Shown here piece by piece: positions 1 to 9,852 of a stretch of DNA of 64,000 nucleotides. The notes under the pieces were generated by a model. It saw only the letters and a program-made list of their open reading frames with translations. It searched no databases and had not been told where the DNA came from. Origin of the DNA: Bacteroidales bacterium (GTDB lineage: Bacteria > Bacteroidota > Bacteroidia > Bacteroidales > PXBB01); the NCBI GenBank assembly GCA_028698995.1, contig JAQVVM010000006.1:40371-104370 (forward strand), written 5' to 3'. Position 1 is the first letter of the stretch; the number at the start of each line of letters is the position of its first letter. The translations under genes and the position numbers were made by a program.

Positions 1-3000
1 TAAACGCTGAGGTTGCCGCCATTCCAGCCATCACCCCAATTGTCAAACATATTTAATATAATGTTTTTTGTGCCATAATCATTGGTAATGCTGACAACAG
101 TACAGTTGTCGAATGTTGCAGGGAAACCAATGTTCACATTTGTAGCTTCGCAAACACCCGGGTCGTTGTTCACTGTAACATCGGGTGCACAATTGATGGT
201 TGGTGGTACACCGTCAAAAACATTTACATATTGCGGACAGGTGGCCGTATTGCCATGAATATCGGTAACAGTCCATGTAACGGTGTTAAAGCCAAGCGGG
301 AATGTCAGCGGAGCATCGTTTGTTACAGTTGCTATGCCACAATTGTCAGTTGTGATAGGTGTTCCAATTAACAAACCGGTAGTGTCGCAGGTAGTTAAAG
401 AAGTACTTACACTGATATCATCAGGGCAAGTGATTACAGGTGCTTCAGTATCATTAACAATGATGTCCTGCACAATGGTTGTTGTAAGGCCATTAACGTC
501 GGTAACAGTCCACACTACAGTAGTGGTATCGACAGGGTAAACACCACTTGCGTCAGCCGTATTATTGAAGTCATTAACGATGGTACTGATGCCGCAGTTG
601 TCGTTTGTTGCAGGAGGAATAAGGGTCATATTTGCGGTACATGCAGCCGGGTCGTTAGGAGCGGTGACGACATAAATGCCATTTACAAACCCTGTAAGCT
701 TGAAGGGTAAACCCTGTCCGCCCATATCTACAACCTGTGAAAAGGGGCTACCACTAATAGACTGAAGACCGTCTCCTGTAGTTGTCTGTCCGGATATGGT
801 TACGGGGGGTTGCCATGGTCCGGATGCCAGTGTGCCTCCGATTTGCCAGTCGAGATAGTATGTCCCCGGAGCCAGACTGAGGCCTCCCAAATCAACAGTG
901 TTTTCCATAATCGGTCTGGCCGTGTTTCCAATTGTTGTTTCGGTGACTCTGTAAATGTTTGAAAATACAGAGTTTGTAAGTCTGTTGGTAGAGTTGTCGC
1001 CAAACACAATATTTGAAGAGCCTGGCATGCCATCCCAAATAATCAGGTTGACGTGGTCTATTGTTGAAGTTGTTGTGGAGTTGGTTTGGTAGCAATACAG
1101 TTTTAAGTCCTGCAAAGTCCAGCCTGTAGGATCGGTAATTGTAAACTGATCGGCGCACCTGTTGTTCATTCCAAGTTGTACACCATAACCAATGGTACTC
1201 ATGCCCAGAGAATTGTTTTGCAGCATACTTTCATCAGCACCTCCGGAACCTGTACCGGGACTGTTTACCAGCGGGCCGTTATCATATAATAATCCTGGTG
1301 TGACAGGGAAGGAGGCTGTCGGGTTCTGGTTATCTGTAACGGTTACTGTGAAGCTGCAGGAGCTTGTGAGGCCTGAGCCATCAGTTACCTCGAAGGTATT
1401 TGTTGTAACACCAACTGGGAACGTGGAGCCGCTAGGTAAACCAGCTGTTTGAACTGTTATTGCACCTAAGCAGTTATCAGTGCCAACGGGTGTAACGTAA
1501 TTAACTACCGCATCACAAACACCGGGATCATTGTTAACTGAAATGTCGCCCGGACAAGTAATAATCGGATGTATGGTATCAAGTACAGTAACAATTGAAG
1601 AGCAGGTAGAACTGTTGCCGTTTATATCATTAACTGTCAGAATAATAGGTGCTGGGGGTAATGCATAAGTTATATGAACCCGTGCATACACATCATTACC
1701 CATGCCCCAGGCGGGGTTTACTTCAATACCCTCAAAATTGACCCAGTTTAGTATAATATTGAAGTTATTAGCTCCTCCTAAATTATAAGCAGGTATTAGT
1801 GAATTGAGACTGTATGAATTAATTACAACAGGTGAGCCACAGCCGGAGCAGTTGGTTCCTGATTTTGCAAGTATACCGTAGGGTTGTCCGTTGAGTTCTG
1901 CTGAGGGGTCAGAATTACAGTTGAGGAACCACGAAATTTCAAGTTGTATATTTGTTATGACTGCTGTTGGTGGTGTAGCATCAGTCCAGTTAAATCCGTA
2001 GTTGGGACCTGTAAAAGTCTGTGCGTAAGCCATAGTAGTTGGGGCACACCCTATTGAGAAACTTGGCGTAGTAAGGTTTGCAGCAAGGATATCATAGGTT
2101 GTGGTTATTGGCAAACTAACATCGCTACAATCAAATGTGTTCTTACTCAATGAATAGCTTGCAATGCCGCAATTGTCGGTTGAGCCGTTGTCGATATCGG
2201 CAGGAACAATAGTGGCCAAACCTGTTCCATCGAGGTAAACGGTATGGTTGGTACACAGTGCCACAGGTGGTTCTGTTTCTGACAGCAGGTAGGAAATCTC
2301 ATTACTGTTTGCACTTGTTCCGTCATCGTTATAGGCCCTTACCCTGTAATAGTAGGTAGTTCCGTTCGTCAAACCGGAAACAGGATAAGTTGTAACATTG
2401 CCGACATCAAAACCATTGTATCCTGTTACAAAACTGAGGAAAGTGGCATCAGTTGCCACATCAAGATAGTATCCAAGAGCCCCGGGAACAACATCCCAAT
2501 TGGCATTAAAACCCGTACAGTTTATCAATGAAGGCACTGTGGCAACAGGTGCAGGTGGCGGTGTTGAAGCAGATGCCTGCAGGGCATCAATTTGTGTCCA
2601 TCCGGTTACCGATGCATCAGCCTGAATTGTGATATAATCAAAATTGCTGGTGGGTGTGAAGGAGACGGTAACAAGCTCCCAAACATCAAGTACAGATGGC
2701 TGTGATGTGGTATAGACAACGGTGCCGGGTGTGTTTGGATCGTTTGAGTATCCAATAGAAAGAAGCGCGGCTGTTGAAGCTACAGGTGACCATACACGCT
2801 GATAAAAAGAAAAAGAAAACGGCACCCCTGCAATTGCTGTTGCAGACAGTTGCACGGCAACTGCATCACGCTGACATAAGGCCAGAAATACATTGCCATT
2901 TTGTGCTGTACCAAGACCAATGCAGCTGATATTGTCGAGGATATCAATATTTTCAACACCTCCGTAAAGTGAGCCGCCAAAGGCATTCACATTGCTAACT

Positions 3001-3140
3001 CTGCTGTTAAAATCGGCATTGAGTAAATTGATGCCACAACTGGTAATGGTTTCGAAACTTCCATTAACAAAAAGCTGTGAAAAGCTAAAATGTGAAAGAA
3101 GCACAAAATAAAATGCTAATAAAAAAATAAATTTTTTCAT
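1..3140 (-). CDS. Giant secreted HYR/fibronectin-III adhesin-like protein, C-terminus beyond the window
   Basis: The frame opens with ATG at 3138-3140 and stays open to the window edge, so about 1046 residues are visible and the C-terminus is missing. Residues 1-21 form a Sec signal peptide ending in FSFSQ. A fibronectin type III-like module (TYYYRVRAYNDDGTS) lies at about 195-285. HYR modules (CPGDISVNNDPGVC, CPDDISVSTS, CAPDVTVNNDPGVC) begin at about 528, 900 and 982. HYR and FN3 modules are common in large cell-surface or gliding-related proteins exported by the type IX system, so a T9SS sorting domain is expected, but not seen, beyond position 1. A small secreted protein lies 28 bp upstream on the same strand and may be co-transcribed. 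The surface location is well supported; the ligand or role is unknown. Confidence 0.85.
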   Translation of the reverse strand, partial: MKKFIFLLAFYFVLLSHFSFSQLFVNGSFETITSCGINLLNADFNSRVSNVNAFGGSLYGGVENIDILDNISCIGLGTAQNGNVFLALCQRDAVAVQLSATAIAGVPFSFSFYQRVWSPVASTAALLSIGYSNDPNTPGTVVYTTSQPSVLDVWELVTVSFTPTSNFDYITIQADASVTGWTQIDALQASASTPPPAPVATVPSLINCTGFNANWDVVPGALGYYLDVATDATFLSFVTGYNGFDVGNVTTYPVSGLTNGTTYYYRVRAYNDDGTSANSNEISYLLSETEPPVALCTNHTVYLDGTGLATIVPADIDNGSTDNCGIASYSLSKNTFDCSDVSLPITTTYDILAANLTTPSFSIGCAPTTMAYAQTFTGPNYGFNWTDATPPTAVITNIQLEISWFLNCNSDPSAELNGQPYGILAKSGTNCSGCGSPVVINSYSLNSLIPAYNLGGANNFNIILNWVNFEGIEVNPAWGMGNDVYARVHITYALPPAPIILTVNDINGNSSTCSSIVTVLDTIHPIITCPGDISVNNDPGVCDAVVNYVTPVGTDNCLGAITVQTAGLPSGSTFPVGVTTNTFEVTDGSGLTSSCSFTVTVTDNQNPTASFPVTPGLLYDNGPLVNSPGTGSGGADESMLQNNSLGMSTIGYGVQLGMNNRCADQFTITDPTGWTLQDLKLYCYQTNSTTTSTIDHVNLIIWDGMPGSSNIVFGDNSTNRLTNSVFSNIYRVTETTIGNTARPIMENTVDLGGLSLAPGTYYLDWQIGGTLASGPWQPPVTISGQTTTGDGLQSISGSPFSQVVDMGGQGLPFKLTGFVNGIYVVTAPNDPAACTANMTLIPPATNDNCGISTIVNDFNNTADASGVYPVDTTTVVWTVTDVNGLTTTIVQDIIVNDTEAPVITCPDDISVSTSLTTCDTTGLLIGTPITTDNCGIATVTNDAPLTFPLGFNTVTWTVTDIHGNTATCPQYVNVFDGVPPTINCAPDVTVNNDPGVCEATNVNIGFPATFDNCTVVSITNDYGTKNIILNMFDNWGDGWNGGNLSV

Positions 3141-3168
3141 ATTTAATGTGTATTAAAAGTTAATAAAA

Positions 3169-3621
3169 TCAATTTTGTACTTCTACAGTATTTCCCATGT
3201 AATTTGACAGCGTTTCGATGAAGCGTTTGCCATTGTCTCCCTTACCCAATATGTCGCTGTGAAAAATTATCCTAACAGAAAATGCCTTAAATTTACTGAG
3301 CATGGCAGCATGGTCATTTAGGCTGCTCAGTGTTAGTGAAAAATTATGAAAAATTATTTTATCAGCTTCTGTGGCTGTAAAAATGTGCAGTTCATCATAA
3401 TTCTTTGTCTCAAGTTTATCGGCAATACTGCCGAATGAACGCTCGTCAACGGGAATAATAAACGAAAACTGCTCGGTACTATTACCAGAAATCAGGTTGA
3501 TATCGTACGTAGCTGGAGGTACTACTGCAACAAGTTTGTTTTGTGCTTTGACATCATTGCTAAACATCCCAAAAGAAATGTAAACGAATAGCATCATGCA
3601 TAAAAAGGTATTTTTTTTCAT
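3169..3621 (-). CDS. Small secreted protein of unknown function
   Basis: This 150-residue protein starts with a clear signal peptide (MKKNTFLCMMLFVYISFGMF, cleavage probably after VKAQ at about residue 27), so it is exported to the periplasm or beyond. The mature part of about 120 residues has no motif I recognise. Its stop lies 28 bp before the start of the giant adhesin on the same strand, which suggests one transcript and perhaps a shared role at the cell surface. It is the right size for an accessory or chaperone-like protein, but that is only a guess. The coding call is supported by the signal peptide, normal composition and tight spacing. Confidence 0.75.
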   Translation of the reverse strand: MKKNTFLCMMLFVYISFGMFSNDVKAQNKLVAVVPPATYDINLISGNSTEQFSFIIPVDERSFGSIADKLETKNYDELHIFTATEADKIIFHNFSLTLSSLNDHAAMLSKFKAFSVRIIFHSDILGKGDNGKRFIETLSNYMGNTVEVQN

Positions 3622-3975
3622 AACTAGCTTAATATTAGATGTTAATAAATAATATATATATAAATTGCGGAAATATCTAGGTATTTAAATCTAAGTAAAG
3701 CATTTATTTCTATACTTTAAATAAATAATTCTGTAAAGATAAAATAAAAAAATATGTTTTTTTTAAAAAAATAGTAAAATTTTTTTATTAATCTTATTAA
3801 AAACAATGTTCTATCTGCTTAATTAACTTTACAAAAAAACATATTTAAATGATAATCTGATAGTTAATACAGGATACAATAATGAAACAATAATAAAAAT
3901 ATGCTTTTATTTTTAATTAAGAAAAACCAATATTAATAACAACATCTATTTTCTTAAACAGTAAAATCACTGCAT
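3622..3975. other. AT-rich intergenic stretch, no gene seen
   Basis: About 350 bases of very AT-rich sequence with long A and T runs lie between the acyltransferase stop and the start of the small secreted protein; both flanking genes read leftward. It should hold the promoter of the secreted protein/adhesin pair. No convincing TAnnTTTG element, RNA gene or repeat was picked out. Confidence 0.5.
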
Positions 3976-4695
3976 TTATATTTCTGATTCATTGTAGAAT
4001 CTCTCAAGGAAGGCATTAAAAGTTTTCCTGTCTGTGTGGCTTAACTCCTTTAACTTTTCAGTCAGGTCAACGAATTCAAAATACACAGGTCGTTTTGGGC
4101 AGAAAAAAAATCCTCTTAGAGCTAAATAGCGAAATGAAGCTAACAAAGTTTTTGCAAAATCAGGTGTTTTAGTATTTCCATACTTTGACCAACGGCTCCC
4201 CCAAAAACCCTTTATTCTTACTCCAATAATTTCAATATCATCATTGAGTTCTGAAACAATCCTGAAAGCGCCTTGTTTATTAAAAAGTTTCTCGTGTTCT
4301 TGGGCAGCTAATTGACCGGCTGGATACAAAAGCAAATGGTGACCTTTTTTAAATTCCAGACGTGCCATTTGGGACATTTTAGTATAAACATTCACATCTC
4401 TTTCTCCCTCACTCAAGTCGGCAACAGGAATGGCATTAATTAACTTCAGCAAAGGCAAAAAAGATTTGTTTCTATAATATTTAGCCGAAATGGCAGGAGC
4501 TACATTGGCATATTTATATATAATTGAGGTAAGGAGAATGGGGTCAATCAAGGCAGGATGGTTAGGGAAAAAAATCTTCAGCTTTTTGTCTTTGAGAATT
4601 TCTTCTCCCGAAATATGCCATCTATACCTTAATGACAGAAAGAAACGAAAAGTTGCAGCAATCAACTTATGCCAGAAAACAACTTTACTGACCAT
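3976..4695 (-). CDS. PlsC-like 1-acylglycerol-phosphate / lysophospholipid acyltransferase
   Basis: This 239-residue protein belongs to the PlsC/LPLAT acyltransferase superfamily, which moves an acyl chain onto a lysophospholipid or glycerol-phosphate acceptor at the inner membrane. The catalytic HX4D box is read as NHPALIDP near residue 50, and a second conserved block appears as LLLYPAGQL near residue 120. An N-terminal hydrophobic stretch (FWHKLIAATFRFFLSL) can anchor it. It overlaps the upstream MFS permease gene by 11 bp, so the two are translationally coupled. In many bacteria an MFS domain and this acyltransferase are fused (Aas/LplT-type lysophospholipid salvage), so I infer that this gene re-acylates lysolipid flipped by the permease. 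An exact acceptor cannot be named. Confidence 0.85.
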   Translation of the reverse strand: MVSKVVFWHKLIAATFRFFLSLRYRWHISGEEILKDKKLKIFFPNHPALIDPILLTSIIYKYANVAPAISAKYYRNKSFLPLLKLINAIPVADLSEGERDVNVYTKMSQMARLEFKKGHHLLLYPAGQLAAQEHEKLFNKQGAFRIVSELNDDIEIIGVRIKGFWGSRWSKYGNTKTPDFAKTLLASFRYLALRGFFFCPKRPVYFEFVDLTEKLKELSHTDRKTFNAFLERFYNESEI

Positions 4696-5932
4696 CTTTA
4701 GAAAGTTTGAAAATATTTATGATACTCTTCTTAACCCCTTCAACTTTAAAAGACAGCAATAAAATCATAAAAAGAGAAAGCAAACCAATGACAAAAAACA
4801 CAAACAAAGAATTCATCAGATTTTCTGCAAGTCCAAAGATAAGAGCAGAGAATAAAATAAAGATAAAGTTAATCATGTTGTTATATGCTACTGCATCACC
4901 CAGCTTGCGCCCCTTAACTTTAACCTGCATCCATGCATTAAGAGGGGTTTTAAAAAAACCTGCCATCAATGCAGTAAACATAATTAGGCTGATAAAAACC
5001 AACCCATCAGGATTAAACAGAAAAATTGCAAATATTCCCAGTACAAATCCTGTACCTCCAATAGGAATCAGACCTACAGCTATTTTATCTCCTGCAACAA
5101 GACCTGATAAATATGAGCCAATGCCAATAGAAACTGCCACTAGAGCCATAATGATTCCAGTCTCAGTGTTTGAGAACCCTAAAGTGATAGGGCAATGTAT
5201 AAGCAGATTCATTTGTATCATAGAGGCAATCATCCAGAATAATGACAATCCCAATACTATGAGATTAAGCCCCGGCACATTGTTATCAGACCATTTATAC
5301 TTTCTGATAATAAAATTTATAAAATTCAAAGGTTTAATTCTGATAGTCAATGGTTTAGGTTCAACAGCTTTAATTTTCAGTGCTGAAACAAGCCCTGAAA
5401 CAGTCACAAAAAGAAACATAAGACCAATCCATATCAGTCTGTTCGGGCCACTGTCGGATAACAAACCTGCAACAAATGTTCCTATAAGTACACCAAAAAA
5501 TGTTGTCATCTCAACTGTACCGGTTCCAATGGAACTTTTTTCCTCACCTCCAATATCTCGAACCAAAGCAAATTTTGCTGGTGAAAAAAAGGTGCTTTGT
5601 AATCCCATCAGAAACATCGCAAACAGTGTAATAAATATATTTTCAACCCAGAAGCCAAAAATTGCTATGGCCATAATAAATATCTCAGCAACTTTAAGCC
5701 ATATCACGACCCTCTGTTTAAGTAATGTTTTTGAAATAAAGCCCGAATAAGGGGAAAATAAAATAAATGGAATAACAAGAAAACCCGTTGCCATCATAAT
5801 AACCAAAGATTCTTTGCCTTGAGCCACCCAATAAATTGAAATAAATGAAATCAGGCTTTTGAGAAGGTTATCATCAAAAACACCAAGAAAATTAGTCAAA
5901 TACAATGGTAAAAGTTTATTCCCTTTAATCAT
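4685..5932 (-). CDS. MFS permease of the LplT / Aas-associated lysophospholipid transporter type
   Basis: The 415-residue protein has about twelve hydrophobic segments, as in the major facilitator superfamily. The N-terminus reads FLGVFDDNLLKSLISF, close to the FLGxFNDNxFK signature of MFS modules that flip lysophospholipids or are fused to PlsC domains; here the second residue of the usual Asn pair is Asp. The gene is 28 bp downstream of a small lipoprotein-like gene and overlaps the acyltransferase gene by 11 bp, so the three form an operon. Family membership is clear. The lysophospholipid substrate is inferred from the partner gene rather than from a residue in this protein. Confidence 0.85.
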   Translation of the reverse strand: MIKGNKLLPLYLTNFLGVFDDNLLKSLISFISIYWVAQGKESLVIMMATGFLVIPFILFSPYSGFISKTLLKQRVVIWLKVAEIFIMAIAIFGFWVENIFITLFAMFLMGLQSTFFSPAKFALVRDIGGEEKSSIGTGTVEMTTFFGVLIGTFVAGLLSDSGPNRLIWIGLMFLFVTVSGLVSALKIKAVEPKPLTIRIKPLNFINFIIRKYKWSDNNVPGLNLIVLGLSLFWMIASMIQMNLLIHCPITLGFSNTETGIIMALVAVSIGIGSYLSGLVAGDKIAVGLIPIGGTGFVLGIFAIFLFNPDGLVFISLIMFTALMAGFFKTPLNAWMQVKVKGRKLGDAVAYNNMINFIFILFSALIFGLAENLMNSLFVFFVIGLLSLFMILLLSFKVEGVKKSIINIFKLSKDGQ

Positions 5933-5960
5933 AGCTTAAAATTTGCAGATAAAAATTGGT

Positions 5961-6452
5961 TTATGGAGTTGTTTTAGCTTCAACCATATTATTAAATCTT
6001 TGGTATAGGCTATCGAAGCGATTATTATAACTTTCATTAAAGGTATCAAAAACTATTCGTTTTTCTTCAGGCAGGGTATCCTTAATAGTTTGAGATACTT
6101 TCTCAAGATCGGAAATATTTTTAACCAGCTCCATTACGGGTTGGGTTTTTGGTAAAACGATGTTCATAAGTTTAAAGCGTTGCCTAAAAGACGGATTTTC
6201 CCCTTTTTTAATACCCACAGCCTCAATTTCATCAGCCAGCTCATCCATAATTAAAACAAACTTTTCAAGATTAAATGACAATTTAAAAAGATGGGCAGAA
6301 ATGATACTGTCGTTTTTAAATATATCAGGTATTTCAATCGATGCTTTTATGTCGGCATCATTAATTTCTTTTACGGATTCAGATGCGCAACGGGAATTAC
6401 CAAACAATACCAACAGCAAAAAGAAGATGAGCAGCAAATTATTTTTATTCAT
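5961..6452 (-). CDS. Secreted or lipoprotein-like protein of unknown function, first gene of the acyltransferase operon
   Basis: The 163-residue product begins with a strongly hydrophobic leader (residues 6-18) ending near NSRCASES, so Cys22 could be lipidated, but the residues before it (NSR) are a poor lipobox. The rest is charged and helical, with heptad-like hydrophobic spacing around residues 60-150, suggesting a coiled-coil or helical bundle in the periplasm. It is 28 bp upstream of the MFS gene and should share its promoter. No known family was recognised. A role in bringing lysolipid to the permease is conceivable but has no direct support. Confidence 0.7.
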   Translation of the reverse strand: MNKNNLLLIFFLLLVLFGNSRCASESVKEINDADIKASIEIPDIFKNDSIISAHLFKLSFNLEKFVLIMDELADEIEAVGIKKGENPSFRQRFKLMNIVLPKTQPVMELVKNISDLEKVSQTIKDTLPEEKRIVFDTFNESYNNRFDSLYQRFNNMVEAKTTP

Positions 6453-6648
6453 ATTCGAGTTTTATAGCGTTCTTAAAATTTATAAAACCGCAACAAAATT
6501 AGAAAAAAAAAGAAAAGAGTGTCATAAAATGAAATGAAGAAGAAAAACTAAAAAAATAAATTCAGCAAATTTATAAGCGGATTCTTATATTTTTTTTTAT
6601 TTTTACGATTTTAAAATAAATCTAATAACTCAAAATTAATAAAAAGAT

Positions 6649-7896
6649 ATGGCAATTTTAAAAGCATTTAAAGGGTACAGACCACCCCAGAACATTTCCA
6701 AAGACATTGCAGCGAGACCTTATGATGTTTTAAACTCGGAAGAAGCACGCATAGAAGCAAAGGGCAATCCTTATTCTCTTCTGCACATTACAAAACCTGA
6801 GATTGATTTTCCGGTAGGAACAGACGAACATGATGAAGCAGTTTACCTTAAAGCAAAGGAGAATTTCGGAATATTTATCGAAAAGGGCTGGCTTATTCAG
6901 GACAAAAAGGACAGTTTATATATTTATGCCCAAACTATGAACGGCAGAACACAGTACGGTCTGGTTGGTTGCGCAGGAGTTTCCGATTACATGAATAATG
7001 TGATTAAAAAACACGAACTGACACGTAAAGACAAAGAAGAAGACCGTATGAAACACGTCAGAATAAATAATGCCAATATCGAGCCGGTGTTTTTTACCTA
7101 TCGTTCCATGCCTGAAATTGACAATATTATTGAAAACTGGATTAAAAACAATAAAATAGTTTACGATTTTGTTTCTGATGATGGGTTTGGCCATCATTTC
7201 TGGGTCATTGACAATGATGAAATTATTAATAAGCTTATAAAACTTTTCGAATCCTTACCCAGTACCTATGTAGCTGATGGTCACCACAGAACTGCTGCAG
7301 CTGCTTTAGTAGGCAATGAAAAGAAAAAGAAAAACCCCAATCATACCGGTAAGGAAGAGTACAACTATTTTCTTGCTGTTCATTTTCCTGACAATCAATT
7401 GCAAATTATTGATTACAACAGACTGATTAAAGATTTAAATGGTCTTACTTCAACAGAATTATTAGTGAAGTTGAATGCTACTTTTGATGTTACCGAAAAA
7501 GGAACAGATATCTACAAACCTGACAGATTACATAACTTCAGCATGTACCTTGAAGGGAAATGGTACTCACTCACAGCTAAAAAAGACACTTATAATGATA
7601 ATGATCCCATTGGAGTTCTTGATGTAACCATCCTTTCAAAGTATGTACTTGATGATATACTTGGAATAAAAGATTTAAGGACCGACAAACGCATTGATTT
7701 TGTAGGGGGTATACGTGGACTGGGAGAACTAAAAAAACGCGTTGACAAAGGTGAAATGAAAGTAGCTTTTGCCCTTTATGCTGTTTCAATGGAACAATTG
7801 TTAAATATTGCCGACACAAATAATATCATGCCTCCAAAAACAACATGGTTTGAACCTAAACTAAGGAGTGGACTGGTAATTCACACATTGGATTAA
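6649..7896 (+). CDS. DUF1015 family protein
   Basis: The 415-residue protein matches the DUF1015 family in length and in its hallmark segments: the N-terminal FKGYRPP..ARPYDVLNSEEAR and the central YVADGHHRTAAAALVGNEKK near residue 205. The ADGHHR block suggests a nucleotide- or metal-handling site, but the biochemical role of the family is not established. In many Bacteroidota the gene is found next to serC/serA; no such gene is nearby here. It stands alone on the plus strand with its own upstream region of about 200 bp and is followed by a T9SS cargo gene. The family call is strong; no function is proposed. Confidence 0.88.
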   Translation: MAILKAFKGYRPPQNISKDIAARPYDVLNSEEARIEAKGNPYSLLHITKPEIDFPVGTDEHDEAVYLKAKENFGIFIEKGWLIQDKKDSLYIYAQTMNGRTQYGLVGCAGVSDYMNNVIKKHELTRKDKEEDRMKHVRINNANIEPVFFTYRSMPEIDNIIENWIKNNKIVYDFVSDDGFGHHFWVIDNDEIINKLIKLFESLPSTYVADGHHRTAAAALVGNEKKKKNPNHTGKEEYNYFLAVHFPDNQLQIIDYNRLIKDLNGLTSTELLVKLNATFDVTEKGTDIYKPDRLHNFSMYLEGKWYSLTAKKDTYNDNDPIGVLDVTILSKYVLDDILGIKDLRTDKRIDFVGGIRGLGELKKRVDKGEMKVAFALYAVSMEQLLNIADTNNIMPPKTTWFEPKLRSGLVIHTLD

Positions 7897-7950
7897 AACA
7901 TAAAGTTATCTTTGTTCAATTTTTTTACAAACACAAATATTATTATCATG

Positions 7951-9804
7951 ATGAAAAAAACCACAGTATTTACAATTGCTTTAATCATTTGCTTTGGTCT
8001 GATTGTTAGGCAATCATCTGCACAGATGGGCTCAACCTGTATTGACCCCCACATCATTTCAAGTTTACCATTTAATGTAACAGGCTTATCAACAGCCAAC
8101 ACCGGCAACAACTATACATCATTATCCTGTGCCGGAACTTTTCCAAACTTTATAAGTGGTAACGATTATGTTTTCACATTCACACCATCTTCTACTATGA
8201 ATGTAAAAATTACTTTAAGCAACACAGAACCTGCTGTAGCTGTGTTTGTTACGAGTGATTGTCCTGATGTGGCAACCGGTTGTGTCGCCAACAATAACTC
8301 AATAATGGGGAATCCTGTTATACCAACAGTTACACTTAATGCAGGAACCAATTATTATATCACTGTTTCAAGACTTGCTTCAATGGGTATAAGTACCGAC
8401 TTTGATATTGAAATTGTAGAATTATTTGCAACTGATGCATCTGTAACTGATATTGAGTCACCTGTATCAAATTGCAACCTTACAAATACTGAACAAGTTC
8501 GTATAAAAGTAAAAAATACCGGCACTCAAAGTATAAATAACTTTGATTTGGGTTATTCTGTTAATGGTGTTCCTGTGCCCCATGAGACTATTAATAATGC
8601 CCTTGCTTCCGGTGATTCTATTACCCATCTTTTTACACAAACTGCTGATTTATCCTTACAAGGAACTTATGTAATCGAGGCTTATGTAATACTTCCGGGC
8701 GATTTGAATCACACAAATGATACCTTAGAAAAAAATGTTGGTCATTTTTCAAAGATTTCAACGCTTCCCTTTACAGAAGATTTTGAGTCAGGTGACGGTG
8801 GTTGGGTATCAGGTGGTACAAATTCATCATGGGAACTGGGAACACCTGCCGGAACTGTTATTAATACCCCCGCAACAGGAGGAACTAACTCATGGGTTAC
8901 AAACCTTACAGGGAATCATAATTTACAGGAAAATTCGTATGTTTACAGCCCCTGTTTCGACTTTAGCAGTTATCCGAATGTAAGTTTAAAAATTGATATC
9001 TGGTATCAGACTTTCCCTATGTTTGATGGTGCCAGACTTGAGGCTTCGATTGATGGAGGTGTCTATTGGTTTGTTGTTGGGAACAACTCAGAGCCTACAA
9101 ACTGGTACAATGCAATGATGACAGATACCATCTGGACACAAAGTTCATATGGCTGGATTACAGCACAACACCCACTGAATTTTCTTGGTGGAGAAAGTGA
9201 TGTTCGACTGAGAATCCACTACAAAACAGGGATGGTATCTATTCAAACGGATGAAGGATTTGCATTCGACAACATCATGATATATGAATGTAATGATATG
9301 CCAACTGCAGGTTTTACATATACTCAGAATGGCACTACTTTATCTTTTACAAATACCTCACAAGATGCAACAGCATATATATGGAATTTTGGAGATCAGC
9401 AGATAACAACCCTCCCTGACACCTCTACGAACCCCGTCCATCAGTACTTGATCAACGGCCAATATAATGTGACTCTTGCAGCCTACAATGATTGCGGAGT
9501 AAGCTATTATACTGAAACTGTTAATATAACCGTGGTAGGCTTAGAAGACGAATCAGGAAATCATGATAACTTCCTATATCCCAATCCGGCCTCAGAAGAA
9601 ATCAGAATAAGTAAAAGTGAACTTGAGAACCAATCTTATGATGTCAAGATTTTTAATGCCCTTGGTAAAGAAGTTTACAGCGCCCGACATTTTGGTAATA
9701 ATAGTTCCATCAACTTAAAAAATTTAACACCGGGATTTTATCTAGTAAAAATTGACAATCAGAACAACAGCTTTAATGGGAAATTCATTTTGAATAATCA
9801 GTAA
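7951..9804 (+). CDS. Secreted multi-domain protein with PKD module and T9SS sorting domain
   Basis: I place the start at 7951, because the reading MKKTTVFTIALIICFGLIV gives a standard signal peptide; an in-frame ATG directly before it (7948) and one at 7912 would only add residues ahead of the signal. The mature protein carries a jelly-roll-like domain with PFTEDFESGDGGW (about residues 260-430), then a PKD module (AYIWNFGDQQ, about 460-525). The last 75 residues are a type A T9SS sorting domain (YPNPASEEIRIS, then LTPGFYLVKI). It is therefore exported across the outer membrane by the type IX system and probably attached to the surface or released. No catalytic residues were recognised. Confidence 0.88.
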   Translation: MKKTTVFTIALIICFGLIVRQSSAQMGSTCIDPHIISSLPFNVTGLSTANTGNNYTSLSCAGTFPNFISGNDYVFTFTPSSTMNVKITLSNTEPAVAVFVTSDCPDVATGCVANNNSIMGNPVIPTVTLNAGTNYYITVSRLASMGISTDFDIEIVELFATDASVTDIESPVSNCNLTNTEQVRIKVKNTGTQSINNFDLGYSVNGVPVPHETINNALASGDSITHLFTQTADLSLQGTYVIEAYVILPGDLNHTNDTLEKNVGHFSKISTLPFTEDFESGDGGWVSGGTNSSWELGTPAGTVINTPATGGTNSWVTNLTGNHNLQENSYVYSPCFDFSSYPNVSLKIDIWYQTFPMFDGARLEASIDGGVYWFVVGNNSEPTNWYNAMMTDTIWTQSSYGWITAQHPLNFLGGESDVRLRIHYKTGMVSIQTDEGFAFDNIMIYECNDMPTAGFTYTQNGTTLSFTNTSQDATAYIWNFGDQQITTLPDTSTNPVHQYLINGQYNVTLAAYNDCGVSYYTETVNITVVGLEDESGNHDNFLYPNPASEEIRISKSELENQSYDVKIFNALGKEVYSARHFGNNSSINLKNLTPGFYLVKIDNQNNSFNGKFILNNQ

Positions 9805-9852
9805 TCCTAAAAAAGTTTTGTCTTAATTAAAAACAAATAAAAAAAAATTAAA

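Noticed and set aside
1192..1452. Open frame on the plus strand within the first 3 kb
   Set aside because: It is opposite the adhesin gene, whose HYR modules read continuously on the minus strand.
4707..5750. Long open frame (347 codons) on the plus strand
   Set aside because: It lies wholly opposite the MFS permease gene, has no family resemblance, and its composition follows from the complementary strand of a hydrophobic gene.
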